Below, piece by piece: positions 1 through 9,036 of a DNA stretch of 64,000 bases. The DNA is taken from positions 676,940 to 740,939 of the forward strand of contig NZ_AUHA01000003.1 in assembly GCF_000422945.1 (NCBI RefSeq), given 5' to 3'. The first letter of the stretch is position 1, and every line of letters begins with the position of its first letter. The notes under the pieces are model-generated. The model made no database searches. It saw only the letters and a program-made list of their open reading frames with translations, and was not told the origin of the DNA. Made by a program: the position numbers and the translations under genes. This stretch comes from Daejeonella oryzae DSM 19973. Lineage in GTDB: Bacteria; Bacteroidota; Bacteroidia; Sphingobacteriales; Sphingobacteriaceae.

Positions 1-318
1 CCAACGGTAGAAAATCAGGAAAAACCAGAAGCAGTTAAAAATCTTTTCGATCTGATGAATGTTGTTTCATCAGCCGATACGCTACAGCATTTCGATCAGC
101 TTTATAATTCCTGCCAAATCAGATATGGTGATATGAAAAAACAGCTGAGTGAAGATATGATTATTGCTACCGAACCAATGCGCCAGCGAATTAATGACAT
201 TGCAGGCGATAGTTCGTATTTACGCCAGGTAGCTCGTCACGGAGCTTTAAAAGCACGCGAAAGTGCTTCTAAAACCATTAAAGAAGTTAGGGAAATTATA
301 GGCTTTAGAAATTTCTAA
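1..318 (+). CDS. trpS: Tryptophanyl-tRNA synthetase, C-terminal part (cut by window start)
   Basis: These are the last 105 residues of tryptophanyl-tRNA synthetase, the cytoplasmic enzyme that charges tRNA-Trp. The frame is open from base 1, so the Rossmann fold with the HIGH and KMSKS signatures lies outside the window. What is visible is the helical C-terminal tail: NLFDLMNVVSS, then YGDMKKQLSEDM, then MRQRINDI, in the order usual for bacterial TrpRS. The ATG at base 55 is an internal methionine, not the start. The gene ends 61 bases before the deoxynucleoside kinase on the same strand. The assignment rests on the tail alone, so it is good but not absolute. Confidence 0.85.
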   Translation, partial: PTVENQEKPEAVKNLFDLMNVVSSADTLQHFDQLYNSCQIRYGDMKKQLSEDMIIATEPMRQRINDIAGDSSYLRQVARHGALKARESASKTIKEVREIIGFRNF

Positions 319-379
319 ATCTTCAACAGACTCTCAAAATTATCTAATCAAATATCATCATCATTATATAACTTAATTC

Positions 380-994
380 ATGCACATTGCTATCGTTGGA
401 AATATTGGAGCCGGAAAAACAACATTAACCGAATTGCTGGCCAAACATTTGGGTTATGAACCTCAGTTTGAGGCCGTGGATAATAATCCTTACCTGGAAG
501 ATTTTTACGGAGATATGAAAAGGTGGAGCTTTAATCTGCAGATTTATTTTTTAAACAGCCGTTTTCAGCAAATCATGGAAATCCAGAATAATAACAAGAA
601 CATAATTCAGGACAGAACCATTTATGAAGATGCGTATATTTTTGCCGAGAACCTGCATGATATGGGCTTAATGACATCCCGCGACTATGAAAATTATCGT
701 GCAATTTTCGACAATATTACCTCATTTATCAAACCTCCGGATCTGTTAATTTATTTAAAAGCATCGGTTCCAACCTTGGTAAATAATATTCAACGAAGGG
801 GTCGCGAGTATGAAGCAGGAATCAGGATTGATTACTTATCCAAACTAAACGAAAAATACAAAAACTGGATGGATCATTACACAGCCGGGAAATTATTGGT
901 TTTAGATAAAGATAATTTAGATTTTGCCAACAATCCCGAAGATCTGGGTTTTGTAATTCAAAGTATAGACAGAGAGATACACGGATTATTTTAA
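380..994 (+). CDS. Deoxynucleoside kinase (deoxyadenosine/deoxyguanosine kinase type)
   Basis: This is a 204-residue cytoplasmic kinase of the dCK/dGK/TK2 family, which phosphorylates deoxynucleosides to monophosphates in purine and pyrimidine salvage. The P-loop GNIGAGKTT is at residues 7-15. The DRT motif that follows the substrate pocket is at 78-80 (with IYED after it), and the arginine-rich LID RRGRE is at 139-143. The length is that of the bacterial dAdo/dGuo kinases. Which base it prefers cannot be read from the sequence. It lies in a same-strand run with a small DUF5808-like gene and kdsB, probably one transcript. Confidence 0.9.
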   Translation: MHIAIVGNIGAGKTTLTELLAKHLGYEPQFEAVDNNPYLEDFYGDMKRWSFNLQIYFLNSRFQQIMEIQNNNKNIIQDRTIYEDAYIFAENLHDMGLMTSRDYENYRAIFDNITSFIKPPDLLIYLKASVPTLVNNIQRRGREYEAGIRIDYLSKLNEKYKNWMDHYTAGKLLVLDKDNLDFANNPEDLGFVIQSIDREIHGLF

Positions 995-1016
995 ATTATC
1001 TAAAGCATCAACTTAT

Positions 1017-1202
1017 ATGAATAATAATAATCCCATGCATTGGAAATTGGGAATATTTTATTACAATAAAAATGATTATCGATTTTTAGTTCCGAAGCAA
1101 ATTGAGAGCCTGGGCTATACAATTAATTTTGCTCATAAAAATGCTGTTATTGGGTTTTGCCTGATTTTAATAGTGATACTCTATAGCATATACTTTTTTT
1201 AA
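1017..1202 (+). CDS. Small membrane protein, DUF5808-like
   Basis: This 61-residue protein has the pattern WKLGIFYYNKND near the start, a VPK segment and a GYTINFAH segment, followed by one hydrophobic helix (about residues 39-59) that ends the protein. The order W-G-x-x-Y-Y-N, VPK and G-x-T-x-N-F resembles the DUF5808 family of small membrane-anchored proteins of unknown function. The gene ends only 3 bases before kdsB starts, which argues for co-translation. An internal ATG at base 1035 (MHWK) is an alternative start. No function is proposed. Confidence 0.65.
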   Translation: MNNNNPMHWKLGIFYYNKNDYRFLVPKQIESLGYTINFAHKNAVIGFCLILIVILYSIYFF

Positions 1203-1205
1203 AAG

Positions 1206-1958
1206 ATGAAAATTCTAGGAATTATTCCCGCACGATTTGCATCTACCCGTTTACCGGGCAAACCTCTGCTTGATATTGGAGGTAAGTCTATGATTAAACG
1301 GGTTTACGAACAGGCTTGCAAATCAAAATTTTTAACAGATGTAATTGTTGCCACAGACGATTACCGAATTGCAGATCATGTTAAACTATTTGGCGGTAAA
1401 GCGGAGCTAACATCAGTTTCTCATCAAAGCGGAACTGACAGATGTGCAGAAGTATCAAATAATTATCCGGAGTATGATATTATTATAAATATTCAGGGCG
1501 ATGAGCCTTTTATTGATCCCGGACAAATTGATCTCTTATGTAACTCATTTAATGATGCGAGTGTTTCTTTGGCTACGCTCATTAAATTGATAAATAATCC
1601 AGAAGAGCTTTTTGATCCCAATATTCCTAAGGTTATTGTAAATAAACTGGGGCAGGCTATTTATTTCAGCCGTGCAGCCCTTCCCTATTACCGTGGATCA
1701 GAACCTTCTAACTGGCTTAACATACATCCATACTTTAAACACATTGGAATTTATGGTTACAGAAATTTTGCCTTAAAATTGATAACGGAATTACCGGTAT
1801 CTTCACTTGAAAAAGCAGAATCTCTGGAACAATTAAGATGGTTAGAAAACGGTTTAACTATTTATGTTTCAGAAACTAATTTCGAAAGCCTTTCTATTGA
1901 TACCCCTCTGGATCTTGAAAAAGCAATCAAACAAATTGAATCCAACACTGGCATTTAG
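1206..1958 (+). CDS. kdsB: 3-deoxy-manno-octulosonate cytidylyltransferase (CMP-Kdo synthetase)
   Basis: This 250-residue cytoplasmic enzyme makes CMP-Kdo from CTP and Kdo, activating Kdo for transfer to lipid A. The nucleotide-binding signature IIPARFASTRLPGKPL is at residues 6-21, SGTDR at 75-79 and the metal-binding QGDEP at 97-101. HIGIYGYR and the C-terminal LE(Q)LRWLENG segment are also as in KdsB. The length is the family norm. It directly follows the 61-residue gene (3-base gap). A Kdo gene indicates a Gram-negative envelope, in keeping with Bacteroidota. Confidence 0.96.
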   Translation: MKILGIIPARFASTRLPGKPLLDIGGKSMIKRVYEQACKSKFLTDVIVATDDYRIADHVKLFGGKAELTSVSHQSGTDRCAEVSNNYPEYDIIINIQGDEPFIDPGQIDLLCNSFNDASVSLATLIKLINNPEELFDPNIPKVIVNKLGQAIYFSRAALPYYRGSEPSNWLNIHPYFKHIGIYGYRNFALKLITELPVSSLEKAESLEQLRWLENGLTIYVSETNFESLSIDTPLDLEKAIKQIESNTGI

Positions 1959-2023
1959 CTTTTTACCTGATTTTTAAAACAGTTAAGGAGCAGGCCTGTT
2001 TATTGAGAAACAAGATTCAATAC

Positions 2024-2575
2024 ATGCAAAAGTTACTTAACATTCTTTGCATCATCCTATTTATAAGCATAAATTTTTCCTGTAACGTAGATGAAAATGA
2101 TGCCGATAATAAGCCATTAACTAATCTCAATGAGGATAAACTGGATGATGATGCGAAGAATTTTCTTAAATCAGCGGCTCAAATTTTAATTTTTGAAATT
2201 GAATTAGGCAAATTGGGCACAACCAAAAGTATTAACCCAAAGATAAAATCCTTTGCCTCTGATATGGTGGCTGAAAATACACGAACGTATAATGAGCTTA
2301 AAAAAATATCTGCTGAAAACCGTTTGTTATTGCCCATAGATCCGGATAAAGATCAAGCAAAAAAGTTAAAAGATCTGAGTGAACTGAACAGAAAGTCCTT
2401 CGAAGTTGCCTATCTCAAACATTCTTTAAAAAATCATTCCCTGGCAATTAACCTTTATCAAAAAGCTGTTGAAAATAGAAACAAATCAATTAACTCATTT
2501 GCAATCAACAAAACACAAAATCTTAAAAAATCTTTATTAACAGCCAATAAAACTTATAAAAGCTTGCAAAACTAA
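2024..2575 (+). CDS. DUF4142 lipoprotein
   Basis: This is a predicted lipoprotein of 183 residues. The first residues form a signal peptide ending in the lipobox INFSC (Cys20). The mature part has the DUF4142 pattern: EIELGKLG, then IKSFASDMVAENTRTYNELKK, then a proline (LLLPIDPD), then a long helical segment ending YQKAVENRNKSI. DUF4142 proteins are four-helix ferritin-like proteins of unknown function, common in Bacteroidota. I chose the ATG at 2024 because it places the signal peptide at the N-terminus; a TTG at 2003 would add seven residues. Confidence 0.75.
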   Translation: MQKLLNILCIILFISINFSCNVDENDADNKPLTNLNEDKLDDDAKNFLKSAAQILIFEIELGKLGTTKSINPKIKSFASDMVAENTRTYNELKKISAENRLLLPIDPDKDQAKKLKDLSELNRKSFEVAYLKHSLKNHSLAINLYQKAVENRNKSINSFAINKTQNLKKSLLTANKTYKSLQN

Positions 2576-2596
2576 TTTTTATGGGCAATTATATTT

Positions 2597-3709
2597 TTAC
2601 TGCATGGCTGTAAAACCTGCCAATTCCTTATCAATTCGCTCGTTCCAAATCTTTTGCATGGCCGGGTTAGATCCATTTTGTGTTTCTGAATCATAGAGTT
2701 TCTGCATTTTATCCAGCTCCCGAAGTGATTCGATATATTCAAAAGAAATGATTCCTTCGTAGTTTGCTACGGTTATTTGTTCCTTCAAGAGCTTACTTTT
2801 AAATCTTTCAGATATTATTTTCACGATATCAAAATGCCTTTGCTCGTGGTTAAGTGTATAACTATTCCGTGCAAAATCTTTCACCCATGAAAAACTGCGA
2901 ACTAAATAAACTTTGAGATTTATATTAAGTTCTACAATACTATTCACCAGCTCATTTTTACTGTCAACTGCAAAAAAAGAGAAAATAGTAGCAGCATAAT
3001 TACCTCCGGTTACAGGCTTGCTTTTAAAATCCAACCATGTGAGAGGATTTTTAGAATTATAAAATAAAGTATCTACAGCTTCATTATTAATATAATTTTT
3101 GAAATTGAACTTTACGCCTATTGCCAAATTTTCATCACTTTTTGACTGCGAATTAATCCAGGTGTTAAAGTAAATAAGCGATTGAGAAATAGCTTTGGCG
3201 AGTGCGTTAGTGGCTGCAAAATTATCGTTTAAGGAACGGGTATATGAAACCTTAGCCTTGTATTCTATCAGTTTGATGTATTCTCCATCTCTGTTAAATT
3301 CAAAAGAAAAATGAATATCTAAATCTCCGGCAGCAGCGTTTTTTCCCTGACTTATTTCCGCTATGTTGTATTTGTAAACCCGTATCGATACCGGTCTTAA
3401 AGACATATTTTGATTAATACTTTTTTCAACATATTTCATCAAGGAGGTTTTAAAACCATTTTTTAAATCAAATATTACATGCTGGTTTGGATTGCCCTGA
3501 AATAATAATTTAGCAACTCCTGACTGATTAAGACGCTCATCGATGATTTTTTCAATATAAAACTCTGTTGGAGTAATACTTTTTTTTGGCATCGGCAACT
3601 CAATAACCTGAGCCTGAGAATTATTCATCCCAAACAGTAAAAAACTGCTTATTAATACTGCATAAATTCTGTAATATTTAATTTTTATCCAATCTGTAAA
3701 ATGCCTCAT
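2597..3709 (-). CDS. DUF922-like exported protein with HExxH motif
   Basis: This is a 370-residue exported protein. A basic start and a hydrophobic stretch ending NNSQAQ look like a signal peptide. PLTWLDFKSKP followed by an AAT segment, and further on LNHEQRHFDIVK with HEQRH at residues 288-292, match the layout of DUF922, a family suspected of metalloprotease activity because of its HExxH-type motif. The frame is open further upstream to 3826, but the start at 3709 puts the signal peptide at the front. It converges with the DUF4142 gene. The function is unproven. Confidence 0.6.
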   Translation of the reverse strand: MRHFTDWIKIKYYRIYAVLISSFLLFGMNNSQAQVIELPMPKKSITPTEFYIEKIIDERLNQSGVAKLLFQGNPNQHVIFDLKNGFKTSLMKYVEKSINQNMSLRPVSIRVYKYNIAEISQGKNAAAGDLDIHFSFEFNRDGEYIKLIEYKAKVSYTRSLNDNFAATNALAKAISQSLIYFNTWINSQSKSDENLAIGVKFNFKNYINNEAVDTLFYNSKNPLTWLDFKSKPVTGGNYAATIFSFFAVDSKNELVNSIVELNINLKVYLVRSFSWVKDFARNSYTLNHEQRHFDIVKIISERFKSKLLKEQITVANYEGIISFEYIESLRELDKMQKLYDSETQNGSNPAMQKIWNERIDKELAGFTAMQ

Positions 3710-3890
3710 TAATTGAAAAAACAGAAATCCAAAATACTTATTTACTGTTGTATAACTTAAACATATGCTAATCACTGTCATATTATTTGTAATACAATAA
3801 AACGTTAGAATAAGAACGAATAACATTCGTTATTCAAATTAAGTCTAAAAACTAACCTATTAGTTATTTATTCTATTCCATAACAGTGCA

Positions 3891-4877
3891 ATGAAAAATT
3901 TTAAGTTTGTATTCCTCATATATATATCCGTTGTCTTTTTTGCATGTAAAAAAGATAAAGAAACAAAATCCCCGGTTCTTCCTGCCATTACTTCTTCAGA
4001 GTATAAAAATGATCTGTTATTTATAAACCGGGCAGATTTTCAAATACTTACCAGCGAGCCCGCGGAATTTAGTTCAGATGATACATTGATCGATATCTCT
4101 ATTGATGGTTTAATTAAAAGGATTACTTCTGCTGAAGTTGTCCCTATAAATATAACCTGGAAAAATTCTGGTAATAAACTTACGATCTATGCAGTTGGGG
4201 CAACTGATGATAGTTTTGATGCACCTTATGCCAGGTTTCACGGTGCCTTAGCTACAGATAGTTATTCGGCTTTACAGGCAGGTTGGGAAACACTTAGAAA
4301 ACTTCCGTTTTCTCAGGAGACATATGTTATAGTCTTGAGACATGCTGATGCTGATCTCGGAAGAGATTATTCTATCAGTCCAACAGATCAGGGGCCGCCT
4401 GAATGGTGGAAATCATGTGATCCGGATTTAGCCAGGCAGTTAAATCAAACAGGAATCATACGATCCACAGAACTGGGCAATATATTCAGAGATTTAGATT
4501 ATTCATTTGCACGGGTTATTAGCAGTGAATTTTGCCGTTCTGTAAAAACAGCGGAACTCATCAACGCCGGTCCGACTATTCAGATTGATGGGCGATTGAA
4601 TCACCCATCATATAATAAGTCGGGATTAGGTGCCTTTGTGGGAATGAAAGAGCTTGTGCAAGAATTTCCGGTAGACAATAAAATGTCTTTAATTGTCACT
4701 CATCATCCTGTTAATGAGATAAGAACAGCGATTGCTCCGGGATTTCCTCAGGTTAGTCCTTTCAGCTGGACTGGTGGTTATATTATCAAAGTCGATCCTG
4801 ATAAATCAATTAGCTATCAGGGAGCAGTTTCATTTGGAATGTTTAAATACTGGAGAAATTTAAAACTCAAAAGATAA
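3891..4877 (+). CDS. Histidine phosphatase superfamily lipoprotein
   Basis: This 328-residue protein carries a lipoprotein signal (VVFFAC, Cys19) and a spacer region, so it is probably anchored in the envelope. From residue 145 there is a histidine phosphatase (phosphoglycerate mutase-like) domain: VIVLRHAD, with catalytic R150 and H151, then GIIRSTELGNIFRDL, SSEFCRSVKTAEL and the second catalytic His in VTHHPVNEI. The first 140 residues are unrecognised. The substrate is unknown; exported members are often phytase- or SixA-like. It is divergent from the DUF922-like gene and shares a bidirectional terminator with the convergent gene at 4950. Confidence 0.75.
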   Translation: MKNFKFVFLIYISVVFFACKKDKETKSPVLPAITSSEYKNDLLFINRADFQILTSEPAEFSSDDTLIDISIDGLIKRITSAEVVPINITWKNSGNKLTIYAVGATDDSFDAPYARFHGALATDSYSALQAGWETLRKLPFSQETYVIVLRHADADLGRDYSISPTDQGPPEWWKSCDPDLARQLNQTGIIRSTELGNIFRDLDYSFARVISSEFCRSVKTAELINAGPTIQIDGRLNHPSYNKSGLGAFVGMKELVQEFPVDNKMSLIVTHHPVNEIRTAIAPGFPQVSPFSWTGGYIIKVDPDKSISYQGAVSFGMFKYWRNLKLKR

Positions 4878-4899
4878 TACCGCTGAAAAATTGGTCATA

Positions 4900-4934
4900 A
4901 AAAAAGCTTATTCTGGACAGAATAAGCTTTTCAA
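4900..4934. terminator. Bidirectional intrinsic terminator
   Basis: The inverted repeat AAGCTTATTCTG / CAGAATAAGCTT is separated by two bases, with an A-run on the left and a short T-run on the right. It lies between the convergent genes ending at 4877 (+) and 4950 (-) and can serve both. Confidence 0.8.
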
Positions 4935-4949
4935 TTTAAGCAGGTTAAA

Positions 4950-5267
4950 TTATAAAATCAGAATCAATAATAAGATAATGATAATGATAGCTCCAACAGA
5001 AAGATAAACCCCACCTGAAGTAGCTGCTGCTTCTTTTTTCATTTGAACCAATTCTTTACGAAGATCTTTACGTTCCTGACGTGATAAGTTAGACTTATCC
5101 ATCTCTTTGATCTCTAAAACTCTTTGCTCAATGTTTTGCAAACGAACAATTTGTTGTTCAGTTAAAGGAGCTTTATCCTTTTTTGAACTTGTTTCATTCG
5201 CCATTACTGCCGGAGAAACCACAGTAAACATTATGGCCATAGCCAATAAGTAAATTTTCTTTTTCAT
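4950..5267 (-). CDS. Small exported protein with coiled-coil and C-terminal membrane helix
   Basis: This is a 105-residue protein. It has an N-terminal signal sequence (KKKIYLLAMAIMFTVVSPAVMA), a charged helical middle with heptad-like spacing (TEQQIVRLQNIEQRVLEIKEM, then RQERKDLRKELVQMKKEA) and a strongly hydrophobic end (IIIIILLLILIL). This architecture is common in Bacteroidota, where such proteins sit in the envelope, but no function is known to me. The start at 5267 puts the signal peptide first; an ATG at 5294 would add nine residues. Confidence 0.65.
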   Translation of the reverse strand: MKKKIYLLAMAIMFTVVSPAVMANETSSKKDKAPLTEQQIVRLQNIEQRVLEIKEMDKSNLSRQERKDLRKELVQMKKEAAATSGGVYLSVGAIIIIILLLILIL

Positions 5268-5470
5268 GCGTTTTAAGTTTAGATTGTTTAACAAGAAATA
5301 ATAAGATCAGTTTGAAAGAAAATTTAATCTTACAACAATTATATAACAAATATCAGTCCATAAGATGTGTCAGCATGATCTCATATTTGTTGAAACACAA
5401 CTAATTTATAATTCTTTGGCTTCCGGAGGGTTAAATTGCACTAGGGATAATTAAGGCTATCATTTTAAAT

Positions 5471-6544
5471 ATGAGTATTTTTAATAATCAATTTCTTGAC
5501 AAGTGTCGCAGTACATCAGACAACCCTGCTGACCAGTTTATACAACAAAACTTTGAAACTCTAATCAATAAAACTAAGCTTAAGCAAAATCTGGACGATT
5601 TACATGATAATGCTCATTTTTTAAAATTTCAGGACAGTTACCCCAATTCTGCGTTACTAAAAGATTTTTCAGACATGCCTTCCTGGGCAAACCAAAAAAA
5701 AATGAACATGGGATCTGCTTTTTTCGTTCGTTTTGCAGAACCCATCATGAATTTGCTCGGACTCTTGTCCTTGCCTTATTGTTACGCTGCTGCCGATGGT
5801 GCCAGGGTTCTTTCAATGTCTGAGAGGATAAAAACAAATCCCAAAAACCGATTTTCTGAAACTGCTGCTTTTGTGTGGGACGTAATGGCTCCCAATGCGT
5901 TCGAATCTACAGGAAAAGGATTGTCGGGTATCTTAAAAGTGCGGCTGATACATGCAAGCATCCGGTTTTATATTAACCAAACAAATTCATGGAATCAAGA
6001 ATGGGGACTTCCATTAAATCAGGAAGATATGGCCGGCACCAATCTTTCGTTCTCATTAATTACACTTCGTGGTTTAAGAAAAATGGGCTTTGTGATCAGC
6101 TACGAAGAGCAGGACGCATACATTCATCTTTGGAATGTAATTGGCTATTTTTTAGGTTTAAATGAACAACTATTACCCAAAAACGGATTAGATGCCAATG
6201 CATTGGAAAATAGCATCCGCCAAAGGCAGTTTAAATATTCAGAACATGGAAGCCAGCTTAGCAACCAACTAATTGATTTTATGATTAGTAACGCGGATAA
6301 AAAAGTTTCCAGAAAAGACCTATCGGGATTAATGAGGTATTTATTAACTGATGAAGTAGCCGATTTAATTGGTATTGAAGCTATCAATAATCAAACTTTT
6401 AATCCGCTGGCTATAAAATTTTTCAGCAGTTTGCAGCACCTCATGAGTTCAACAAAATCTTATCAGTATCAGCAAAGCAAGTTTCAGCAAAAAATACAGG
6501 ATGTGAAAAATCCTTTTGGCCTTCCCATGGCTTTAAGAAGTTAA
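5471..6544 (+). CDS. Oxygenase MpaB / rubber-oxygenase (DUF2236) family protein
   Basis: This 357-residue protein has the landmarks of the DUF2236 family, to which the latex-clearing protein Lcp and fungal MpaB belong: R(L)IHASIRFYI with a central His, then WGLPLNQEDMAGTNLSFSLITLRGLRKMG, then a helix with the sequence YIHLWNVIGYFLGL. In Lcp-type enzymes such His and Arg residues hold a b-type haem; whether this one binds haem or cleaves a polyisoprenoid cannot be decided here. No signal peptide is seen. It overlaps the convergent nuclease gene by four bases. Confidence 0.7.
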   Translation: MSIFNNQFLDKCRSTSDNPADQFIQQNFETLINKTKLKQNLDDLHDNAHFLKFQDSYPNSALLKDFSDMPSWANQKKMNMGSAFFVRFAEPIMNLLGLLSLPYCYAAADGARVLSMSERIKTNPKNRFSETAAFVWDVMAPNAFESTGKGLSGILKVRLIHASIRFYINQTNSWNQEWGLPLNQEDMAGTNLSFSLITLRGLRKMGFVISYEEQDAYIHLWNVIGYFLGLNEQLLPKNGLDANALENSIRQRQFKYSEHGSQLSNQLIDFMISNADKKVSRKDLSGLMRYLLTDEVADLIGIEAINNQTFNPLAIKFFSSLQHLMSSTKSYQYQQSKFQQKIQDVKNPFGLPMALRS

Positions 6545-7929
6545 ATTGTAAACATTAATTTCTTTTCCGGGAATTTTCCCGCATACGTTTGGATAAGGTT
6601 TCTGATATAATCATTTGCAGGATAGCTTGTGATTTGATCTTTTAATACCGAAATATCATCAGTTGAAACTTGCCGGTCTAAATATCCCATTCCATAAAAA
6701 ATTCCATTTTCCATTAGAATACAGCTTTTTTCACCTTCAACCCTTCCTTCATCCACTATTGCAAAAGTTGGCAATGCTGCTTTAAGCCGGTGAATAGCAT
6801 TTGTAACTCTCTGATTATATTCAATATGATTTTCCTCTCCCTGACAAGCTCCAAGGCAGGATTTATTTTCCATTCCTGTGCATGGATTTGTATTCCTTTG
6901 AATGAAGCATAATTTAGGACAAAGATCAAATTCCCTGATCAAAACTTTAATAAGTTCATATCCCTCTAAAACGTAATTAAACGTGTATAAGGGTGAAGAA
7001 AATTTAAGGCGCTTATCAACCGCGAGTCTTAAATATCCATTTTGATCTTCAAAAGCATATAATCCGTAAGCATGTTCAAATCGTTTTTGTGAACGGTTAT
7101 ATTCTGGCCAATGTTTTTTGATCTCAATAGATTCTAGAATAAAAGCCATTAACTCCGTTCCGCATTCGTTAAAAGTAATCGAATAAATATTTTTCAAAAA
7201 TTCCTGTTTTTGCCTCCCGGGATTATTGTTTGCAAAATGACTAACTACGCGTTTGCGTAAATTTTTAGCCTTACCCACATATATAACCTTACTTTTTTGA
7301 TTATGAAAATAATATACTCCCGGAGTACCAGGAAGCTTTTCTATCATGTCCAGAGATAGGTTTGGCGGTAAGCTTTTGTCTTTTGATCCGGCTTTTAAAG
7401 AATTGTTAATATTATCTTCTGCATCATTCTGCAGCAGCATAGAAAACAATATGGCGGTTGCTTCTGCATCGCCTCCTGCCCTGTGCCGTCCATGATTTTC
7501 AATTCCCAGGTGATTGCAAAATCGGCCCAAACTATAAGACGGAAGTCCGGGCATGATTTTGCGCCCCAGCCTAACGGTGCATAACTTTTTGCATTGCAGA
7601 TCAAAACCGCAATTTCCCAGGTGATACTTTAGAAAAGAATAATCGAAATTTACATTATGAGCTACAAAAATTTTATTCTGAAGTAAGCTGAAAATCCGTG
7701 AAGCAACATCCTTAAAAGAAGGAGCTTCGGCTACCATCTCGTTACTTATCCCGGTTAAAGCCCGGATATAAATCGGAATATTCATTTCCGGATTTACAAG
7801 GGTTTCAAATCTTTCCATTACCTCATAGCCGTTATGTATCAGAATAGCAATTTCTGTTATCCCATTGGCGGATGCGTGGCCTCCGGTTGTCTCAATATCG
7901 ACTATTGCATAAATTCTGTCCTGATTCAT
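6541..7929 (-). CDS. DnaQ-type 3'-5' exonuclease fused to a GIY-YIG (UvrC-like) nuclease
   Basis: This 462-residue protein has two nuclease modules. Residues 6-170 form a DEDDh exonuclease: D11 and E13 in VDIETTGG, HNVNFD at 91-96, and HRAGGDA at 149-155 supplying the last His and Asp. Residues about 198-285 form a GIY-YIG domain (GVYYF 204-208, VIYVGKAKNLRKR from 215). The rest resembles the UvrC N-terminal half, with a Cys-containing stretch (CTGMENKSCLGAC). This fusion, related to the E. coli Cho plus epsilon parts, is known in Bacteroidota and probably acts in DNA repair. Its -7 promoter element is at 7952-7959. Confidence 0.88.
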   Translation of the reverse strand: MNQDRIYAIVDIETTGGHASANGITEIAILIHNGYEVMERFETLVNPEMNIPIYIRALTGISNEMVAEAPSFKDVASRIFSLLQNKIFVAHNVNFDYSFLKYHLGNCGFDLQCKKLCTVRLGRKIMPGLPSYSLGRFCNHLGIENHGRHRAGGDAEATAILFSMLLQNDAEDNINNSLKAGSKDKSLPPNLSLDMIEKLPGTPGVYYFHNQKSKVIYVGKAKNLRKRVVSHFANNNPGRQKQEFLKNIYSITFNECGTELMAFILESIEIKKHWPEYNRSQKRFEHAYGLYAFEDQNGYLRLAVDKRLKFSSPLYTFNYVLEGYELIKVLIREFDLCPKLCFIQRNTNPCTGMENKSCLGACQGEENHIEYNQRVTNAIHRLKAALPTFAIVDEGRVEGEKSCILMENGIFYGMGYLDRQVSTDDISVLKDQITSYPANDYIRNLIQTYAGKFPEKKLMFTI

Positions 7930-7951
7930 TTCAAATATTTTCCAATACTTG

Positions 7952-7959
7952 CAAAGCTA
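7952..7959 (-). promoter_or_regulatory. -7 promoter element (TAGCTTTG)
   Basis: On the minus strand this reads TAGCTTTG, an exact match to the Bacteroidota -7 consensus TAnnTTTG. It lies 22 bases upstream of the nuclease start codon, giving a very short leader. No convincing -33 element at standard spacing was seen. Confidence 0.5.
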
Positions 7960-8074
7960 ATATTTTTAGCATCAATATTTAAATGAAGTATAAATTTACT
8001 TACTAAATACAGGTTTCAAAAACATTTTGAAGCTGCTATTCCTTTATTTCAGAACAATCATATGTATAGAGATA

Positions 8075-8695
8075 ATGTCAAAAGATAATTCAATTCCTAC
8101 CCAAAAAATCGGAGCCGAATCTGATACAAGCAGCGAAGTAATATTAAATTCGACAGAGGCGGCTATAGAACATTTTAAAACTGTTAAACAAAGACTATTA
8201 GATGTTTCTAAGTGGCATTCGATTAGCGGAAAGTTCTCTGCCGATTTTACCTTAACTGATAATGAAGGAAATCCGGTTAACCGCCTGGCACAGGAAGGAG
8301 ATTTTTTTAAAATTAAAATCCCTGCTCCTAAAAATGAAACGGGAGATGGCTATGACTGGGTACAAATTCAAGGTATTGAAGATTTAAATCCTTCGGAGCA
8401 TATTCAATCAGTTTCTATTAAGGTAAAGCCAGCCGCTAATCCTCAAAACTTAAAAGAAGAAACTGCACATTTTTTTAAAGATGAGGCAAGCAGTACATTT
8501 TTAGTGAAACGCGATCATCAAACAATTGCTGCCGAAGTTCACGGTAGAAATGAAGTTCCCAATACCGATGCTGATTTTAAGGATTCTATCCGAAATTTAT
8601 TCGTAGCACTTGGAGCTATGCTGGGATTTTCTAAAACCCAGTGGAAAGCCATTGTAGAGGGTTTAATAGAAGTTGATGATTCAAAGAAAGCCTGA
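8075..8695 (+). CDS. Conserved hypothetical protein
   Basis: This is a 206-residue soluble protein with no signal peptide or membrane segment and no domain that I recognise. An N-terminal helix (SSEVILNSTEAAIEHFKTVKQRLLDV) precedes a beta-rich part with DYDW-like and EDLNPSEH segments, then a helical C-terminus with FKDSIRNLFVALGAMLGFSKTQWKAIVEGLIEV. Related proteins appear to be widespread in Sphingobacteriaceae. I chose the ATG at 8075; an in-frame ATG at 8027 would add a hydrophobic, improbable leader. The next gene is convergent with no gap. Confidence 0.6.
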   Translation: MSKDNSIPTQKIGAESDTSSEVILNSTEAAIEHFKTVKQRLLDVSKWHSISGKFSADFTLTDNEGNPVNRLAQEGDFFKIKIPAPKNETGDGYDWVQIQGIEDLNPSEHIQSVSIKVKPAANPQNLKEETAHFFKDEASSTFLVKRDHQTIAAEVHGRNEVPNTDADFKDSIRNLFVALGAMLGFSKTQWKAIVEGLIEVDDSKKA

Positions 8696-8905
8696 TTATT
8701 TTTTTAATGGCTTTAACAGGTATTCCAGTCCGTTCAATTTTATTTCATAAATAGTATGCAAAAGCATTCCTAAATTCCCTGCCGGGAAACCCTTTGAATG
8801 ATACCAAACAAGATAATGCTCCGGAATATTACAAATAAAAACACCTTTATATTTACCGTAAGGCATTTTCGTTTTTACAAGCTGATTTAATATTTCCGGA
8901 TTCAA
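8696..8905 (-). CDS. DUF3820 family protein
   Basis: This 69-residue protein carries the whole DUF3820 signature: MPYGKYKGVFICNIPEHYLVW, then KGFPAGNLGMLL, then YEIKLNGLEYLLKPL. DUF3820 is a short family with a nucleic-acid-binding-like fold, sometimes annotated as a quorum-sensing-regulated virulence factor; its role in Bacteroidota is unknown. It ends on the base after the stop of the convergent gene at 8695. Confidence 0.8.
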   Translation of the reverse strand: MNPEILNQLVKTKMPYGKYKGVFICNIPEHYLVWYHSKGFPAGNLGMLLHTIYEIKLNGLEYLLKPLKK

Positions 8906-8956
8906 ACTTTAAATTTTTTATAAAGATATTATTAATGATGAATGAAAAATCCGGTT

Positions 8957-8989
8957 AAAAAAAAAATAGCCCGATAAATCCGGCTAAGC
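8957..8989 (-). terminator. Intrinsic terminator, minus strand
   Basis: On the minus strand TAGCCGGAT / ATCGGGCTA (one mismatch) forms a stem followed by a run of ten T. It sits downstream of the minus-strand gene 9037-9384 and upstream of the DUF3820 gene, separating the two. Confidence 0.7.
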
Positions 8990-9036
8990 ATCTTATTCCC
9001 TTTGCTATAAAATTCCGCAAATATTAAAATCTAAAT

